This document shows positions 7,177 to 9,155 of a stretch of DNA of 9,155 nt, in pieces. A program made the position numbers and the translations under genes. The notes beneath the pieces were generated by a model. That model saw nothing but the letters and a program-made list of their open reading frames with translations. It searched no databases and had not been told where the DNA came from. The stretch is from an uncultured Cellvibrio sp. (GTDB lineage: Bacteria > Pseudomonadota > Gammaproteobacteria > Pseudomonadales > Cellvibrionaceae): assembly GCA_946481735.1 (NCBI GenBank), contig CAMLOU010000159.1, positions 1 to 9,155 of the forward strand, given 5' to 3'. How positions within the stretch are numbered: the stretch's first letter is position 1; each line of letters begins with the position of its first letter.

Positions 7177-8886
7177 TCATTTTTCGGTCGATGACGACCA
7201 ATCCAGCCGAATATCCCACCCATAATGACGGTGCTTTACCGGCAGGGGGGGAGTAGATTCATCGATAGACCGGAAAACATTTTGTGCAGGCAGCCAAGTG
7301 GCGTCGCGTCCGTAGATGTAGCTCTGGGAGCGAACGATGTGTGTGTAGGCTTTGTTGAGCTGCAATGCGCGTTCTCTGGAGGGCGTAATCAACGAGTACA
7401 CATCAGCGCCACGAACTTTTTCTTCATCGACCATACCGTTTTCGGTAAACCAGCGGGTGAGCATCTCCGGATTTTCCCGGAACTCGCTACCGCCGCCAGC
7501 ACGTTTAAAATAATTCAGAATTTCGCCGTCGGGCTCGCTCACATTCGGTGCGTCGCGCATACCTTTGAGGTTGATGTAACCCCAGCCTTCACGACCGGTG
7601 ACCTTTCTTGCCATAGCGAATGTCTGATCGATATTCGCACCCACGGCGGCGTGGCAGCCCATGCAAAACAGGGTTTCTTCGTAAGTTTGTGGACGTAGAG
7701 CACCGTCGTAATCTTCGATAAAGCCCTGCAGAATCCAACCCATGCCATTTTCCATTCCCTTTTCACCGAGGCTGACAAAGTCAGGCAGTTTTCCCATATT
7801 TTTTTCTTTGCGTTCGCGGGCATAACGTGAATTGACATCATGCTGTTCCAGTACTTTTAACTTGCGCATGTACCGCAATTCTTTCATGCGTTGCGGGACG
7901 AAGATGTTGCCTTCATCATCGGTGCCTACGTAGCGCACGGAGTGCATTAACTCAGTGCCGGCAGGGTATTGTTGAAAGGTAATTTTTTCTGCGCTGGCAT
8001 CGCCAACGTAGTTCGACAGTTTTATCAGTGTTGATACGCGCTGGTTCAATTCACCGTCGCCATCAAGATCGACACCCAAACGACGCTCATCGCTTTCGGG
8101 AATAGAGGTGCGATCCAGGTTTTTAATGGTCAGCTCTACCAGCGAAAGGTTTATCAGGTAGGTTTCGCGATCAAACTGCCCGCTCAACTCACGATAGGCT
8201 TCGGGCAAGCGGATAATCACATCGTCAGTAGAACCGTTGGTTGGCCAGAAAGTACCGGGGAAGGGTTTGTAGTTGAAGGCAACCCAGCCGCTACCATCTT
8301 TGGCAAAACCTTGCTCATCGAAGGCTTGTTCGGGTGTGGAAAAATGTTGTAGATCTGGAATAAAACCTTTCCAGTTCTGCTGCTTTAATGCCGGCGCAAG
8401 CTCAGTGTAGTTGTCTTGGTTGACGTAGGTGAGGATATTGTCATCGCTGATCAGGCTTTGCCATTCGCGGCGATCCGTAAACAAGTTTTCCCAGTGATTC
8501 GTCAGACCTTCATCGGAGAAAAGATAAACACCCTGTAAACCGCCGTCGTCCAGCATATTCATGCGTGGCTCTGTGCGTCGGTCATACATTTGGTGGCAGG
8601 TGTAGCAGGGGTTATGGAGATCTTCCGTTTTGGTGTAGCACTGCGAGGGTACTGGCGCTTCCAGATTGGTTATTTTTTCGTTCGTCACTGGCGTACGTTG
8701 TGCTGGTTCAATGGAGGGCAACACACTCTTGCCAGATTCTGCCTGGACTGGTTGCGCCAGGCTGAGGTTGACATCCGTTTTAGATGAAGAATCGCAGGCG
8801 GACAATCCCAGAGTGGCAATGCCCATCGCTAAATAACCAAGTGCTGCGGCGCGACTTCCAATGAAACGAGATTTCTTGAAAAACAT
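7177..8886 (-). CDS. Diheme c-type cytochrome lipoprotein, family not recognised
   Basis: The 569-residue protein begins with a hydrophobic signal segment ending LGLSAC (lipid site Cys31, Asp at +2, which in E. coli favours inner-membrane retention). It has two c-type heme sites: CYTCH at 94-98 (in LHNPCYTCHQ) and CMGCH at 408-412 (in LFCMGCHA). About 310 residues separate them, far more than in compact diheme cytochromes. That stretch includes DLDGDGELN at 273-281, which looks like an EF-hand or dockerin-type calcium loop, though position 12 is not acidic. It should therefore be an envelope electron-transfer protein or redox enzyme. It lacks the layout I associate with MauG or cytochrome c peroxidases. 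The ribosome site is modest (GAGAAG about ten bases before the ATG). It is probably the first gene of a pair with the PhoX-like lipoprotein, with no clear minus-strand terminator between them. I cannot name its partner or substrate. Confidence 0.85.
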   Translation of the reverse strand: MFFKKSRFIGSRAAALGYLAMGIATLGLSACDSSSKTDVNLSLAQPVQAESGKSVLPSIEPAQRTPVTNEKITNLEAPVPSQCYTKTEDLHNPCYTCHQMYDRRTEPRMNMLDDGGLQGVYLFSDEGLTNHWENLFTDRREWQSLISDDNILTYVNQDNYTELAPALKQQNWKGFIPDLQHFSTPEQAFDEQGFAKDGSGWVAFNYKPFPGTFWPTNGSTDDVIIRLPEAYRELSGQFDRETYLINLSLVELTIKNLDRTSIPESDERRLGVDLDGDGELNQRVSTLIKLSNYVGDASAEKITFQQYPAGTELMHSVRYVGTDDEGNIFVPQRMKELRYMRKLKVLEQHDVNSRYARERKEKNMGKLPDFVSLGEKGMENGMGWILQGFIEDYDGALRPQTYEETLFCMGCHAAVGANIDQTFAMARKVTGREGWGYINLKGMRDAPNVSEPDGEILNYFKRAGGGSEFRENPEMLTRWFTENGMVDEEKVRGADVYSLITPSRERALQLNKAYTHIVRSQSYIYGRDATWLPAQNVFRSIDESTPPLPVKHRHYGWDIRLDWSSSTEK

Positions 8887-9048
8887 GTTAGAGGACTTCT
8901 CATTAAATACGGTTGGATGGGCAAGGTAGCAGTCGCTTATTGCAGATTTCTTACAGTAGAATCATCCGCCAACCGTAGTGGCTACATTTCGCTATTGGAC
9001 AACCTGCTATGATTCACGCGTTGCAACTCTGCGCTATAAGGTTTATTC
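8887..9048. promoter_or_regulatory. Divergent region between cytochrome and AEC genes, with 9-bp inverted repeat
   Basis: TACGGTTGG at 8908-8916 is exactly inverted as CCAACCGTA at 8969-8977, centres 61 bp apart. The repeats lie upstream of the cytochrome gene and may be operator arms. No convincing minus-strand promoter hexamers are visible. Confidence 0.3.
9005..9013 (+). promoter_or_regulatory. Extended -10 promoter of AEC gene
   Basis: TGCTATGAT has the extended -10 TG motif one base before TATGAT, a 5/6 match to TATAAT. The expected -35 region is poor, which extended -10 promoters tolerate. A start near 9020 would give a leader of about 30 nt. Confidence 0.5.
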
Positions 9049-9155
9049 ATGCTCAGCGAACTCTTCGCCATCCTTGCCCCCATCGTCATCAGCGTACTGG
9101 TCGGTTTTATCTGGGGCCGCTCCGGTACGGCTTACCCGGCGGACTTCGTATCGCG
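9049..9155 (+). CDS. AEC-family permease, N-terminal fragment
   Basis: Thirty-five codons are visible before the window ends, beginning MLSELFAILAPIVISVLVGF and continuing IWGRSGTAYPADFVSR. A hydrophobic first span followed by a small basic turn and a Pro-Ala-Asp-Phe-Val stretch resembles AEC (auxin efflux carrier-like) transporters of gammaproteobacteria, which span the inner membrane and export or import small organic anions. The substrate cannot be told. AAGG lies seven bases before the ATG, and an extended -10 promoter lies just upstream. With so few residues the family call is moderately sure only. Confidence 0.65.
   Translation, partial: MLSELFAILAPIVISVLVGFIWGRSGTAYPADFVS

Overview
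The window looks like ordinary chromosome from a gammaproteobacterium of moderate GC content. The NrdA reading frame closely resembles the Pseudomonas-type class Ia enzyme, with its extra N-terminal module. The mix of genes (AEC permease, LytTR/acyltransferase pair, two lipoproteins) would suit the Cellvibrionales/Pseudomonadales group. That placement is inferred from remembered family resemblance, not from a search. I see no phage, insertion sequence, CRISPR array, tRNA or rRNA.

Layout. Positions 1-2126 (minus strand) hold the first 708 codons of nrdA, the large subunit of class Ia ribonucleotide reductase; its 3' end lies outside the window. Positions 2127-2824 carry no convincing protein gene. 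They form the nrdA control region: a pair of DnaA boxes 11 bp apart, a pair of NrdR-box-like sites whose centres are exactly 31 bp apart, a plausible promoter, and then an unusually long leader of about 485 nt. The leader contains mutually exclusive inverted repeats, a tandem 11-bp repeat, two possible small upstream ORFs and a third DnaA box.

Positions 2825-4090 (minus) encode an acyltransferase-3 family membrane protein. It is divergent from a membrane-anchored LytTR DNA-binding regulator (4193-5140, plus). The pair is probably a regulator and its target, and the gap between them contains an inverted pair of LytTR-like half sites. A minus-strand terminator (5169-5197) lies between the LytTR gene and the next gene, which converges on it.

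Positions 5294-7060 and 7177-8886 (both minus) encode two predicted lipoproteins. The promoter-proximal one is a diheme c-type cytochrome of a family I cannot name. The second joins a lipobox and 14 collagen-like Gly-X-Y triplets to a PhoX/DUF839-type domain. No convincing minus-strand terminator separates them and one closes the second, so they may form a two-gene envelope operon. From 9049 (plus) to the window end is the start of an AEC-family permease, divergent from the cytochrome gene.

The most interesting unexplained structure is the nrdA leader, which has the geometry of a translation-sensitive RNA switch, together with a possible short divergent transcript from the NrdR/DnaA region. 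Neither has been tested.
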